A stretch of DNA of 64,000 bases. Source: Chloroflexota bacterium. GTDB lineage: Bacteria > Chloroflexota > Anaerolineae > Anaerolineales > E44-bin32. Positions 1-10,468 of the stretch are shown here, piece by piece (positions within the stretch are counted from its first letter, which is position 1; each line of letters starts with the position of its first letter). Where the stretch lies: the NCBI GenBank assembly GCA_022561215.1, contig JADFRQ010000010.1, forward strand, positions 1 to 64,000. Direction: 5' to 3'. The notes below the pieces were generated by a model. That model was not told the DNA's origin. It was given only the letters and a program-made list of their open reading frames with translations, and did not search any database. Position numbers and translations under genes: made by a program.

Positions 1-1012
1 CTGGTTTCTCTTGCTGAACCCAGTGTCCGGCGCTCGGAATGAGTGCTTTTTTGTAAAGTTGGGGTAGGTTACTTTCCAGCGATTCGTAGGCATTGCTGTA
101 CAGACCAATCGTTTGGTCGACTTCTCCGCCTATAAAAAGAGCAGGTTGGGTGATCGTAGCGCCGATCAAGAAATGGGTTAGTTCCTAATTCTTATCGATA
201 TTGCGGTACCAGTTTAGACCGCCGCGAAAACCGCTGCGCTCGAATTCGGCAGCGTAGTACCTGAGATCCTCTTCCTGCAACCATTGGGGAAATTCACTGG
301 GTGAAACACAAACATCGAGAAGTCCTTGATCTTCCTTTATAAAATAATTTGGCCGCTGATCCATGGCGATATCTCCGGACCCGCTAAATAACAGCTTGCG
401 CAACGTCAGGTACACATCTTGTTCAAATTCATTTTCGGCGCGGCCAGGCTCTTGAAAATAGAGTTGATAGAACACCCTGTCGCGCGCGATGCGCTTCATA
501 AACAGGGTGGGAGGATGCCCCCTTTTTGTGCGTCGCAGGAATGGGACAGCGAGGAGAGCAACAGCATGAAAGAGATCAGGTCGAAGGAGTGCGCAATGTG
601 CGGCGACTTGCGATCCCCAATCGTGTCCTACGATAACGGCGCGCTCCTCACCCAGGGCACTGACCATTCCGACAATATCCGCCGTTAACTCAAGAATATT
701 GAATGCCTCCATGGCATCGGGGGATTCCGATTGACCAAAACCTCTCTGATCCGGAGCAATAACACGGTATCCTGCCGCCGATAGTGCAGCCAATTGATGC
801 CGCCAGGAATACCAAAGTTCCGGCCAGCCATGCAGAAGAATAACCAAATCCCCGCTACCGGCTTCGGCGACATGCATGCGGATGCCATTCGTATCGACGA
901 AAGTGTGGTTTATGGGAATATCCAGAATATGCCGTAGCTCCCCAGGGGTTTGAGCGCTGCGGGATGAACTGACTTGCGGAAATTTGGCAACTCTATCCGG
1001 CATTTTGTGCAT
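1..1012 (-). pseudogene. alpha/beta hydrolase, epoxide hydrolase-like, interrupted by an in-frame TAG at 185-187 and running off the window edge
   Basis: LHGWPELWYSWRHQ, GHDWGSQVA and DQRGFGQS motifs; same-frame translation past the TAG continues ELTHFLIGATITQPALFIGGEVDQTIGLYSNAYESLESNLPQLYKKALIPSAGHWVQQEK to position 1. Confidence 0.7.
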
Positions 1013-2391
1013 TTTCCACGGATGGTTCCCATCCGATTAATATGCGCGCGGCATGCTGCGGGGTTCGGGTTTCTTTCCTTCTGGCAGTATGGATGGCTCA
1101 ATGTGGGCTTACGCAGCGCACATTTCCAGAAATGACAATGCAAACCTAATTGTAGGCTTTTTCACCCCAGGTTTGTGCACCATCGCCGGATACGATTATC
1201 CCGGCGGGATTTAATGCCCGCAAATGGAAATTACTCTCGTGGATGATAAGAGAGTGAGCGAACATGTATTGTCGTAGGGCCATCATTCGCATCTTGCCGC
1301 GATCCCACTCTATTATTCGATAACAAGTAGGCATCCCGCGTGCCATAGATTAACTTATTCCCAGGCGAACTTGTCGAAGGCAGTTGCCTATCGGGTAGAA
1401 CTTGCATCTAAATTGATTCTCCAGATTTTTTATTTCAGGAAAAAGAGACCTGCATTCCTCGCAATCTGGGGGGTTTCGTTCATCTCGCGTCTCGAAATCG
1501 AAATAACAATCTTCGTTCATCCAATTTTTTTCCATCCCACATCAATTGTCGAGCCACGGCGTGAACCCTGCGCGCTGAGTGGTCCGACCCATTCGATATT
1601 CTGCAACCTCACTGGAGCACCGCATGGTGTGCATTTTGAGGGCATCTTAGGGATCATCGCTTCTGGCCAGTCAAAAGATACGTCCATTCCTGAGCTCTTT
1701 CGTCGGTCTAATGTCCGCTTCGGGAAGACAACACAAGGATTCCTGGGGAATCATATTATTCACTTGATAGAGCTCTACATCCGTGGCCAGTCCCAATAAA
1801 CCCATCTTGAAAACACATCATCGGAGCGCGCTTCTATCAATATGGACCTCATTATCTACCCTTATTTCGTTGAGGTCGGATGATTTCTTGTCGATCAGCC
1901 CTTGATGCTCAACCCAAACTTCAAATTGCGGTTGGATTCCCCGATTGGAAAGACTCACGCGGGCTCGATGTTCCTTACTCTCCTTCTCGATTCGCCAAGA
2001 TCTTTTTAAAGAAAGAAACTCCATTGCTCTCTCCAACACGCCGTTCACGAGTCAGTTTCCAACCCTCTAAAATTTTATAAAGATTTTATTCCCTGCGATT
2101 GAGAGTGTCCAAGAAATGGGGTGCACCGCCGGGGGCCGTTCAAAACAAAACAGGCATTCTGGCCGCCCGACTTAAGTGCATCTGACACGGCATTGTTTGT
2201 TGATGCTTCGCGCGTGGTATTGGGCACATAATCCGGATCACATCTGGGATCGAAGATTTTAACATTAAGTATTGGAGGACTGAGGCTGTTTTGAATGTAC
2301 TCATCGCTCGGAGCGCTCCGCTCGCGCCATCTATCTTGTCTCCTCCGGTCATGGCCCTTGCGGAGTGGATGAGGGTAGCGTTGCCGTAGGT

Positions 2392-4044
2392 TTATGGCGG
2401 CTCGAATTCACCCCAAACCAATCGAAGTCGATCGCAGATTTCTCCAAGCGTGGTATCAGCTTTGAAACATTTGACAAAATGTGGAATGAGGTTCTCGTCT
2501 CCTTGAGCAATATTGGTCAACTGCTCTAGTAGAGATTCGACTTCTCTTGGATCTCGATTTGCACGCAGGGCCTGCAAACGCCTTTTCTGGCTACGTTCGA
2601 TTTCGGGATCGAGTTTTAACGGAGAAACCTTTAGCGGCTCTTCGCTAGTGTGAATATTCACGCCGACTACGGCGGTTTCCCCGTTTTCGACTTCTAGCTG
2701 CGCAAGATAGGCGGATTCCTGGATTTCGCCCTGGATAAAATTATTTTGAATAGCCGCTAGCGAGCCACCCAGGTCATCTATCTTGGCGATTAGGGCCTGG
2801 GCTTTCCGTTCGATTTCGTTGGTCAGGTATTCGATCGTGTAGGATCCTCCCAAGGGATCGATTGAGTCCGTGACCCCCGATTCGTGGGCGATAATTTGCT
2901 GGGTGCGCAAGGCAATCTGGACTGCACTTTGCGTCGGGAGGCCAAGTGCTTCATCCATGCTGTTGGTGTGTAACGATTGTGTTCCACCCAGCACCGCGGC
3001 AAGCGCTTGCAGGGCGACGCGGATGATATTGTTTTCCGGTTGCTGGGCGGTAAGACTGGAGCCTGCTGTTTGAGCATGAAAGCGCATGCGCAGAGATTTT
3101 GGATTTTGGGCGTTAAATCGATGGCGCATGATCTTCGCCCAAAGTCGGCGGGCAGCACGATATTTTGCAATTTCCTCGAGAAAATTGTTATCAGCACTAA
3201 AAAAAAAGGTCAACTGGGGGGCGAAATCATCGATCTCTAAACCCGCCTCCAGGGCGTGGCGCACATAAGCAATTGCGTTGGAAAGCGTAAATGCAATCTC
3301 CTGCACCGCTGTGGCGCCTGCTTCACGAATATGATATCCGGAAATTGAAATGGAGTTCCAGCGCGGCAACTGATCGCGGCAGTAAAGGATTGTATCGGTG
3401 ATCAATCGCATCGAAGGCGCAGGGGGAAAAATATAGGTTCCCCGGGCGATGTATTCCTTGAGAATATCGTTTTGAACCGTTCCCCTAAGATATTGGGTGG
3501 GAATCCCTTGGCGTTGAGCAACAGCAATATACATCGCCAGTAACATAGATGCCGGTGCATTAATGGTCATACTCGCGGATATCTTATCGAGGGGAATCCC
3601 TTCGAAGAGCTGGGCCATATCTTCAAGACTGGAGATCGATACACCCACTTTTCCCACTTCCCCGACCGCCTGGGGGGCATCGGCGTCGTACCCAATCTGG
3701 GTTGGCAGGTCAAAGGCTACAGAGAGCCCTGTTTGGCCCTGATCAAGCAAATAGCGAAATCGCTGATTGGTTTCTGCTGCCGATGCATAACCCGCGTATT
3801 GACGCATGGTCCAAAGCTGACCGCGATACATAGTTGCCTGAACCCCGCGTGTATAGGGATATTCACCCGGGAAGCCAAGATCATCCAGATAATAATCATC
3901 ACCCGGGGAGGGGAGCAGCAGGCGCGGCAGCTCAATTCCAGAGGATGTTTTAAAGGTAGATTTTCGCTCCGCCTTGCGGTTTAGGGCTTGTGCCAATGTT
4001 TCGGATTCCCAAAGTTTGCGCCGTCTATCAATTGGATCGCTCAT
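2392..4044 (-). CDS. methylmalonyl-CoA mutase large subunit, catalytic domain only (550 aa, no C-terminal B12-binding domain)
   Basis: [67 protein letters not shown] motifs. Confidence 0.93.
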   Translation of the reverse strand: MSDPIDRRRKLWESETLAQALNRKAERKSTFKTSSGIELPRLLLPSPGDDYYLDDLGFPGEYPYTRGVQATMYRGQLWTMRQYAGYASAAETNQRFRYLLDQGQTGLSVAFDLPTQIGYDADAPQAVGEVGKVGVSISSLEDMAQLFEGIPLDKISASMTINAPASMLLAMYIAVAQRQGIPTQYLRGTVQNDILKEYIARGTYIFPPAPSMRLITDTILYCRDQLPRWNSISISGYHIREAGATAVQEIAFTLSNAIAYVRHALEAGLEIDDFAPQLTFFFSADNNFLEEIAKYRAARRLWAKIMRHRFNAQNPKSLRMRFHAQTAGSSLTAQQPENNIIRVALQALAAVLGGTQSLHTNSMDEALGLPTQSAVQIALRTQQIIAHESGVTDSIDPLGGSYTIEYLTNEIERKAQALIAKIDDLGGSLAAIQNNFIQGEIQESAYLAQLEVENGETAVVGVNIHTSEEPLKVSPLKLDPEIERSQKRRLQALRANRDPREVESLLEQLTNIAQGDENLIPHFVKCFKADTTLGEICDRLRLVWGEFEPP

Positions 4045-4682
4045 CAGACTCGCTCCCCGGGGGAATGTAAGTTGGAAGATGCTTGAAGATCCAAATCGTC
4101 GGCGTGAATGGTTTCAATTTTTGCGAAATTTTCAAAACTCGCATCGTTAAACGATAACTGAAGTTTTCTTTTCAGGCGCTCGAAAATTCCCAAGTAGCTT
4201 AATGAAATGCGTGTGTTCCAATCGATGCCTAAATCACCGGTGGCCTTCCGAATCTTTCTCGTCGAGGCCCCCTCTACTTCGAGGAAATTTCCAAATGGAA
4301 GCTCATCCAAGACGATTTCCGTTGAATTCCAGCGGAAGGTCTCGCGATATTTTTCATAGATTGCCACCACTTGGTAGCCCAGAGCGCCTAATAGACTGAT
4401 CATTTTTTGGGTATCAGCGACCTCAATTTCGATTTCCTTTCTGGTTTCGGGAGAGATAATCGCGCTCTTGTAAGTTAGCCGAATACGGTTGTCCTTCCGC
4501 AGCCGAAGGACTTTTCCCGCCGTGGTAAGTGCGTGCGTGCTGCTATCGAATCGCCAGTTTATTTCGAATGTGCGCTCAGATAGCAACACAGCGCCCATAC
4601 TTTGCAGGCGATCACGAATATCCGACATTTGAGGCAAATAAAATTTCGCCTCAATTTCTAAATCATCGTCTTGATATTGCAT
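4044..4682 (-). CDS. CYTH domain protein (class IV adenylate cyclase / thiamine triphosphatase superfamily)
   Basis: N-terminal ExExK motif (EIEAKF), [31 protein letters not shown]. Confidence 0.8.
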   Translation of the reverse strand: MQYQDDDLEIEAKFYLPQMSDIRDRLQSMGAVLLSERTFEINWRFDSSTHALTTAGKVLRLRKDNRIRLTYKSAIISPETRKEIEIEVADTQKMISLLGALGYQVVAIYEKYRETFRWNSTEIVLDELPFGNFLEVEGASTRKIRKATGDLGIDWNTRISLSYLGIFERLKRKLQLSFNDASFENFAKIETIHADDLDLQASSNLHSPGERV

Positions 4683-4683
4683 A

Positions 4684-5181
4684 TTAACTTATGGTGAGCA
4701 TGACCTGATCCTGGTCAACATTTTCCCCTATGCTCACGCGAATGTTACGCACAATCCCCGCGCGCGGAGATTTTAGTTCGTTCTGCATTTTCATTGATTC
4801 GAGCACGATCAATCGATCCCCCTCAGAAACTTCTTGATCTTCCTTTACAGGAATGGAGACAATCAATCCCGGCATCGGCGATGTTAGATGGAAATCGCCT
4901 TGCTGGATAGTTTGGGAGCTTGAGGCTCCGCGCAACCTGATTTGGCGTTCATCCTCGACCGTTACAATGTACAATCGACCACGCAGCAACACTTGTAAAT
5001 TGTCGTCTTCGACCTGGACGAGTGCTTCATACGATCGGCCGTTGACCAGCATGGAATAGACCGATTGCCCGGCAATGGAACGAAAATCAATGGCTACATG
5101 ATCTCCATCGGCGATGATGTCATCCTCTCCGTTGATCTCAAATTCGAATGTTTGGTCCTCAATCGTGGCAATGTATTTCAT
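4684..5181 (-). CDS. biotin carboxyl carrier protein / biotin-lipoyl attachment domain protein
   Basis: Biotinylation motif ESMKMQNEL; adjacent to biotin carboxylase. Confidence 0.88.
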   Translation of the reverse strand: MKYIATIEDQTFEFEINGEDDIIADGDHVAIDFRSIAGQSVYSMLVNGRSYEALVQVEDDNLQVLLRGRLYIVTVEDERQIRLRGASSSQTIQQGDFHLTSPMPGLIVSIPVKEDQEVSEGDRLIVLESMKMQNELKSPRAGIVRNIRVSIGENVDQDQVMLTIS

Positions 5182-5214
5182 CTCTGACTCCCGCTACGCA
5201 CGACGAAATATTGT

Positions 5215-6726
5215 TTAGGAACGATTGACGCGCTCCCATCGCCCCATCCACTTCCAGTTGCTCGTGTCGCGTTCAGACTTGCGCACAATTTGGGAGGCGC
5301 GTTGGCCTTCACGATGGGCAACGATTGTCGCCATGAGAGCAGCGATCGCCGCCAAATTTTTCTTGCCTGCCTCGGCTTGATCCATGGAGAAGCGTTCTTC
5401 GACAAAACGTGTATCGTAGCGTCCAGCAATAAATCGCGTCGAAGCGAGGATGTTCTGGTGAAAGGGAATGTTGGTTTTTACGCCCAGAATTCGATATTCT
5501 TCCAACGCTCGTCGCATGCGCAGTATGGCCTCGCCGCGCGTTTCGCCCCAACAAATTAATTTTGAAATAAGCGAATCGTAATAGGGAGAGATCTCAAAAC
5601 CGGCGTATACGCCCGTATCTACCCTTACCCCAGGTCCTGTTGGAAGCAGAGATTGGGTAATCTTACCCGTGGATGGTAGAAAATCATTGTATGGGTCTTC
5701 AGCATTAATGCGGCATTCAATTGCCCAGCCTTGAAGGCGAACGTCCTTTTGCTTGGTGCGTAGTTTGCGACCTCTCGAAATTCGAATTTGCTCCTTCACG
5801 ATGTCAATCCCGGTCACCATTTCTGTGACGGGATGTTCCACCTGCAGGCGAGTGTTCATTTCCAGGAAGTAAAATTTTTGATCCTCGTCAACCAAAAATT
5901 CGATGGTCCCGGCGTTCAGATAATCGACAGCAGCGGAAGCTTTGATGGCAACCTGGCCCATTTCTTTGCGCAGTTCATCATCCAGAAAGGGGGAAGGAGA
6001 TTCTTCGAGCAGCTTTTGGTGGCGCCTTTGCAGGGAGCATTCGCGTTCTCCGAGGTGAATGATATTGCCGTGGTCATCTGCCAGGATTTGGAATTCAATA
6101 TGTCGCGCCTTGGTCAGCAATTTTTCAAGATAGACATTTCCATCACCAAACGCAGATTCCGCTTCCTGTCTTGCTGCGCGCAGCAAATCAGGTAGTTCTG
6201 CCTGGCTTTTTACTTCGCGCATACCCCTACCACCGCCACCCGCGGTGGCCTTGATGAGCAATGGGAAGCCGATTTTGGGAGCGATATCCGCAATTTCTTC
6301 ATCGCTGAGACTGCCTTCGCCTTCGGTCCCAGGAACAACGGGCACTCCAGCTTTTGTCACCATCGCACGCGCGGTCGCTTTGTCCCCCATCGCGGCAATT
6401 GCACTAGGTCGCGGTCCGATAAAAACAAGACCAGCATCCTGCACCATATGGGCAAAATCATCACGCTCCGCCAGGAAGCCGTAACCAGGGTGCACTGCGC
6501 CGGCTCCACTTTGTTTGGCGATGGCGATCAGCTTATCTCCACGAAGGTAGGAGTCGCGGGCATGCGATGAGCCTATATAATAGGCTTCATCCGCATAGCG
6601 AACATGCAGCGCTTCGCGATCGGCATCGGAAAATACTGCAACCGTACCCAGCCCGAGTTCCCGGCAGGCGCGAATGATACGCACTGCAATTTCCCCTCGA
6701 TTTGCAATTAATACCTTGTTGAACAT
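5215..6726 (-). CDS. acyl-CoA carboxylase biotin carboxylase subunit
   Basis: MFNKVLIANRGEIAVRIIRACRELG, GGGGRGMR, FLEMNTRLQVEHPVTEMVTGID. Confidence 0.93.
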   Translation of the reverse strand: MFNKVLIANRGEIAVRIIRACRELGLGTVAVFSDADREALHVRYADEAYYIGSSHARDSYLRGDKLIAIAKQSGAGAVHPGYGFLAERDDFAHMVQDAGLVFIGPRPSAIAAMGDKATARAMVTKAGVPVVPGTEGEGSLSDEEIADIAPKIGFPLLIKATAGGGGRGMREVKSQAELPDLLRAARQEAESAFGDGNVYLEKLLTKARHIEFQILADDHGNIIHLGERECSLQRRHQKLLEESPSPFLDDELRKEMGQVAIKASAAVDYLNAGTIEFLVDEDQKFYFLEMNTRLQVEHPVTEMVTGIDIVKEQIRISRGRKLRTKQKDVRLQGWAIECRINAEDPYNDFLPSTGKITQSLLPTGPGVRVDTGVYAGFEISPYYDSLISKLICWGETRGEAILRMRRALEEYRILGVKTNIPFHQNILASTRFIAGRYDTRFVEERFSMDQAEAGKKNLAAIAALMATIVAHREGQRASQIVRKSERDTSNWKWMGRWERVNRS

Positions 6727-6825
6727 ATCAAACCTTTATCTGCAATGATGGTGTTTCCTGGAAACAACAACCGCTGCGGGGCCGTTCGAAACAAACTGAA
6801 GAAAGCGCAAAGTCTTGAATTATTA

Positions 6826-8376
6826 CTACAGCGGGATATTCCCATGTTTTTTTGCCGGGTTACTATCGCGTTTGTTTGCCAGCATTTCCAGGGCGTTTAT
6901 GAGCCTTGGCCTCGTGAGCCGTGGTTCGATGACATCGTCCAAATAACCGCGTGCTGCCGCGACGTATGGGTTGGCAAACTTTTCTCGATACTCTTTGACT
7001 AATTTGGCTTTTGTCTTAACCGGATCAACTGCGGCGGCCAATTCCTTGCGGAAGATAATGCTTACGGCGCCATCCGATCCCATCACCGCTATTTCGGCAT
7101 TCGGCCAGGCGAGGTTAAGATCGCCGCGAATATGTTTGGAAGACATTACATCATATGCCCCGCCGTAAGCCTTGCGGGTGACAACAGTGATTTTCGGTAC
7201 GGTTGCCTCACAAAACGCGTGCAGCAGTTTTGCCCCAGCTCGAATGACCCCCCCATGCTCTTGAGTGGTACCAGGCATGAATCCGGGGACATCTACAAAG
7301 GTGATGATAGGGACGTTGAAGGAATCACAGAATCGCACAAAACGCGCAGCTTTTTCCGAAGAATTGATATCAAGTACACCAGCTAAAACTGATGGTTGAT
7401 TGGCAACAATTCCAACACTGTGGCCTCCAAGGTGGGCGAATCCCACCAATATATTGCGTGCGTAATTTTCGTGAATCTGGAAGAAAGCGCCATTATCGAC
7501 GACGCGACGAATAATCTCGATCATGTCATAAGGAATACTGGCCTCGTCGGGGATGATTGTGTCGAGCGCCTCATCCGTTCGTAATCGATCATCGCTTGTT
7601 GCTTTAAATGGCGGATCCTCGAGATTGTTTTGGGGGAGATAGGAAAGCAGGAGACGAATCATATAGAGGCAATCGGATTCAGTCTCAGCGACATAGTGGC
7701 ATACTCCGGAAATGCTGGCGTGTACATCGGCTCCTCCTAGATCCTCAAAACTAACTTCTTCATGTGTGACGGTGCGCACGACATCAGGGCCGGTTACAAA
7801 CATATAGGATGAATTCCTCACCATAAAAATAAAATCGGTGAGTGCAGGGGAATAAACTGCGCCACCAGCACAAGGCCCCATGATGGCGCTGATTTGAGGA
7901 ACAACGCCAGAGGCGAGCGTATTTTTCAAGAATATGTCGGCATAGGCGCCCAGGGAGACGACTCCCTCCTGAATACGGGCACCCCCGGAATCGTTCAGTC
8001 CAATAATTGGTGCACCATTTTTCAGTGCCATATCTATAATTTTGACGATTTTCTCAGAATGCACCTCACCCAGGCTCCCGCCAAAAACGGTGAAATCTTG
8101 TGAAAACACATAAACTAGACGACCGTCGATGGTCCCCCAACCCGTGACCACACTATCACCCAGATACTTCCTATCGGCGAGTCCGAAGTCATGGGTGCGA
8201 TGAGTGACGAACATATCCGTTTCATGGAAGGAGCCTTTATCAAGCAGCAAATCCAGTCTTTCGCGCGCAGTTAATCGGCCGCGATTATGCTGTGCTTCAA
8301 TTCTTTCTGCGCCACCGCCTTCGTATGCTTTTTCGCGCATTTTTTGCAATTCTTCATTTTTGGATGTGTCGCTCAT
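6826..8376 (-). CDS. acyl-CoA carboxylase carboxyltransferase subunit (propionyl-CoA carboxylase beta / MmdA-type)
   Basis: [58 protein letters not shown]. Confidence 0.93.
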   Translation of the reverse strand: MSDTSKNEELQKMREKAYEGGGAERIEAQHNRGRLTARERLDLLLDKGSFHETDMFVTHRTHDFGLADRKYLGDSVVTGWGTIDGRLVYVFSQDFTVFGGSLGEVHSEKIVKIIDMALKNGAPIIGLNDSGGARIQEGVVSLGAYADIFLKNTLASGVVPQISAIMGPCAGGAVYSPALTDFIFMVRNSSYMFVTGPDVVRTVTHEEVSFEDLGGADVHASISGVCHYVAETESDCLYMIRLLLSYLPQNNLEDPPFKATSDDRLRTDEALDTIIPDEASIPYDMIEIIRRVVDNGAFFQIHENYARNILVGFAHLGGHSVGIVANQPSVLAGVLDINSSEKAARFVRFCDSFNVPIITFVDVPGFMPGTTQEHGGVIRAGAKLLHAFCEATVPKITVVTRKAYGGAYDVMSSKHIRGDLNLAWPNAEIAVMGSDGAVSIIFRKELAAAVDPVKTKAKLVKEYREKFANPYVAAARGYLDDVIEPRLTRPRLINALEMLANKRDSNPAKKHGNIPL

Positions 8377-8777
8377 TGCGTAGTCTCCATAAAATAGGCT
8401 TTCGGTATTGATCTTTGCATGATGTGCCTAATGACCCCAAGAATCAAGATGGTCAGAGCGAATGAAACAAGGCGCGTTGCAATCACATAATCCGCTTTCA
8501 CAAAAAATAATTTATCCAACCAGTACCAGACCGCATAACCTAAACTTACTCGCAGAATCCATTTTCGGGCCCATTTTTTTCGAAATAAAAGGCCGTATGT
8601 TATCCATAATCCGACGGCGCTCCAAAATGCTCCCGTTAGTGATATATACCATTGAGGGACCGTAAGTTGGAGAGGCACCAGGCTTAGGCTTAGGATAAGC
8701 CGGACCATATTGGAAGCTGAAAAAATTAACACTCCAACTGTAGTCCAAGTTACGCTGCGAGGGCGCTGGTTAGACAT
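8373..8777 (-). CDS. small multi-pass membrane protein, unknown function
   Basis: Start placed at [13 protein letters not shown] (8777), giving 4-bp overlap with the downstream gene and a short overlap with the upstream gene; several hydrophobic segments. Confidence 0.55.
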   Translation of the reverse strand: MSNQRPRSVTWTTVGVLIFSASNMVRLILSLSLVPLQLTVPQWYISLTGAFWSAVGLWITYGLLFRKKWARKWILRVSLGYAVWYWLDKLFFVKADYVIATRLVSFALTILILGVIRHIMQRSIPKAYFMETTQ

Positions 8778-9801
8778 CGAGGGTGATCTTTCCCAATTGG
8801 TTTCCCCTGGCAAGATGTTTTTGTGCCTGAACAGCATCTTTAAGTGGATACGTTCGATCCAATACGACCTTCAGGCTCCCATCGAATACGAGGCTCATCA
8901 CGCGCTTAAAATCTTCTGCAGTGCCCATTGTTGAGCCAAGGATCGATAATTGCTTTCCAAAAATGTAACGATTGTCAATTTCAAACACCGGACCGGCAGT
9001 ATTTCCCACGGTAAGGATGCGCCCACCCTTGCGTGCAATGCGCATACTCATTGGAAATGTCGCAGCGCCCACATTATCAACAACCACATCGACTCCTTGC
9101 TTATTGGTCATTATGTAGGCTGTTTTAGACCAATTCTCATCCTGGGAACGATCAATGAGCATGTCGGCGCCAAGGGACTCGGCGAGACGTAATTTTTCCT
9201 CGTTTGATCCGACGACAATCACTTCTGCACCAATGTGCTTCGCAACTTGAATACTTGCGGTGTTTACGCCACCGGATGCACCAACGATCAACACGCGTTC
9301 ATTTTTTTGAAGGTTCCCTCTGGTGACCATGGAGTGCCATGCCGTCAGATAGACCAATCCGGAGGCAGCAGCGGACCGAAAGGGAAAATCGCCTGGAATT
9401 TTGAGCAGATTTTTTGCGGGGACAACAACATATTCGGCATAGGTTCCCAAACGTGTCTCACCGAGCAAATGCCAATCGCGGCATAGGTTGTCTCTTCCCG
9501 AAAGGCAAATTTCACAGTGCCCACAGCCTATGCTGGGATTAATGACAACACGCTCCCCCACCTCGAAATTCACAGGACCGCTTCCGATTCTGGCCACTTC
9601 TCCTGCTCCATCCCCACCAAGAATATGGGGGTATTGCAGTTTCAGCCCTGGCCATCCTTCACGGGTGAAAATATCGGAGCGATTTAGCGCGGCCGCACGA
9701 ATACGAACTTGTATCTCGCCATCGTTAGGCAGAGGCGGCTCGAGATCGCCGTATTCAAGCACATCAGGCTCGCCATGATTGTAAAGATATACAGCCTTCA
9801 T
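8770..9801 (-). CDS. zinc-binding alcohol dehydrogenase / quinone oxidoreductase family
   Basis: GGDGAGEVARIGSG, GHCEICLSGRDNLC zinc site, VGASGGVNTASIQVAKHIGA. Confidence 0.9.
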   Translation of the reverse strand: MKAVYLYNHGEPDVLEYGDLEPPLPNDGEIQVRIRAAALNRSDIFTREGWPGLKLQYPHILGGDGAGEVARIGSGPVNFEVGERVVINPSIGCGHCEICLSGRDNLCRDWHLLGETRLGTYAEYVVVPAKNLLKIPGDFPFRSAAASGLVYLTAWHSMVTRGNLQKNERVLIVGASGGVNTASIQVAKHIGAEVIVVGSNEEKLRLAESLGADMLIDRSQDENWSKTAYIMTNKQGVDVVVDNVGAATFPMSMRIARKGGRILTVGNTAGPVFEIDNRYIFGKQLSILGSTMGTAEDFKRVMSLVFDGSLKVVLDRTYPLKDAVQAQKHLARGNQLGKITLDV

Positions 9802-9893
9802 CGATAATCACCTATCTGCAATCAGGGCTAAACGGCGAAAAAAGGTCAGGTTACGAGCAAGGCCGCATGTTCGTTCGCATGCTCATTGCGTGT

Positions 9894-10091
9894 GGGGAGA
9901 TCCTGCCCCTGCGCTAGCGCTAATAGGGCGGGAAGACCCGGCTCCTACGCTTGATATCATGTTCCCTGGGCGAGGAAACCCGGCCCCTGCGTTTTGCGTT
10001 AATGTTCACGGGACGGTGAAACCCGACTCCTGTGCACAACCCAATATTGCATGGGAGAAGAAAGCTCACGCCTCTGCAGTTTTTCTGACAT
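9894..10091. repeat. Degenerate tandem repeat, about 42-bp units, consensus close to GGGcGAGGAAACCCGGCCCCTGCG followed by about 18 variable nt
   Basis: Units start at about 9894, 9926, 9968, 10010 and 10053; a further related unit at about 10294-10333 beyond the MITE-like element. Confidence 0.65.
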
Positions 10092-10096
10092 AGGGG

Positions 10097-10264
10097 CTGT
10101 CCCAAAAGAGCGATTTTGTAATGCGCCCTATCAAAAACCAGAAGTAAAGGCGACTGGCCCGAGCTTCAGCTCGCCGGTGGCCGTACACCTGTGATCGGAC
10201 CGCGGCTAATTGAAAGAATTCGGTTTTCTATTCTCCTATCGAAAGTATTGGCGTTTTGGGACAG
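10097..10264 (+). mobile_element. MITE-like element, copy 1 (168 bp)
   Basis: 11-bp perfect terminal inverted repeats CTGTCCCAAAA / TTTTGGGACAG; internal GAGCTTCAGCTC; near-identical reverse-complement copy at 26779-26946. Confidence 0.8.
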
Positions 10265-10468
10265 TTCCTCTCCACGGGTTTTGGACAATTCTTGCGCGAG
10301 GAAAAGCCGCCCTCTGCGCCCGTACATTATAGCTTGAGAGCAATCATATTTTACGTAGCGCGCTTTGCTGAATTCTACTTCCAGCGTAGAGGAGTGTTAT
10401 AGGGATTTCATGTAAAACGAGGATGCCGCGCAGGAAGCGTTTTGGTCAAAAAATGAAATCCCCGCGTA

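Noticed and set aside
2125-2150. GGGGCCGTTCAAAACAAA shared with 6779-6797 (GGGGCCGTTCGAAACAAA)
   Set aside because: A single 18-bp near match with no flanking similarity; possible old element ends but unsupported.
5788-6195. 135-aa + strand ORF
   Set aside because: Antisense shadow of the biotin carboxylase gene; no independent signature.
9894-10091. Possible CRISPR array at the 42-bp repeats
   Set aside because: Repeats are degenerate, variable segments are only about 18 nt, and no cas genes are present.
9890-10105. ORFs on both strands (67 aa and 61 aa) with apparent repeated GRxxPAPA / RVxxP motifs
   Set aside because: The repetition is produced by translating the 42-bp DNA tandem array, not evidence for a protein.
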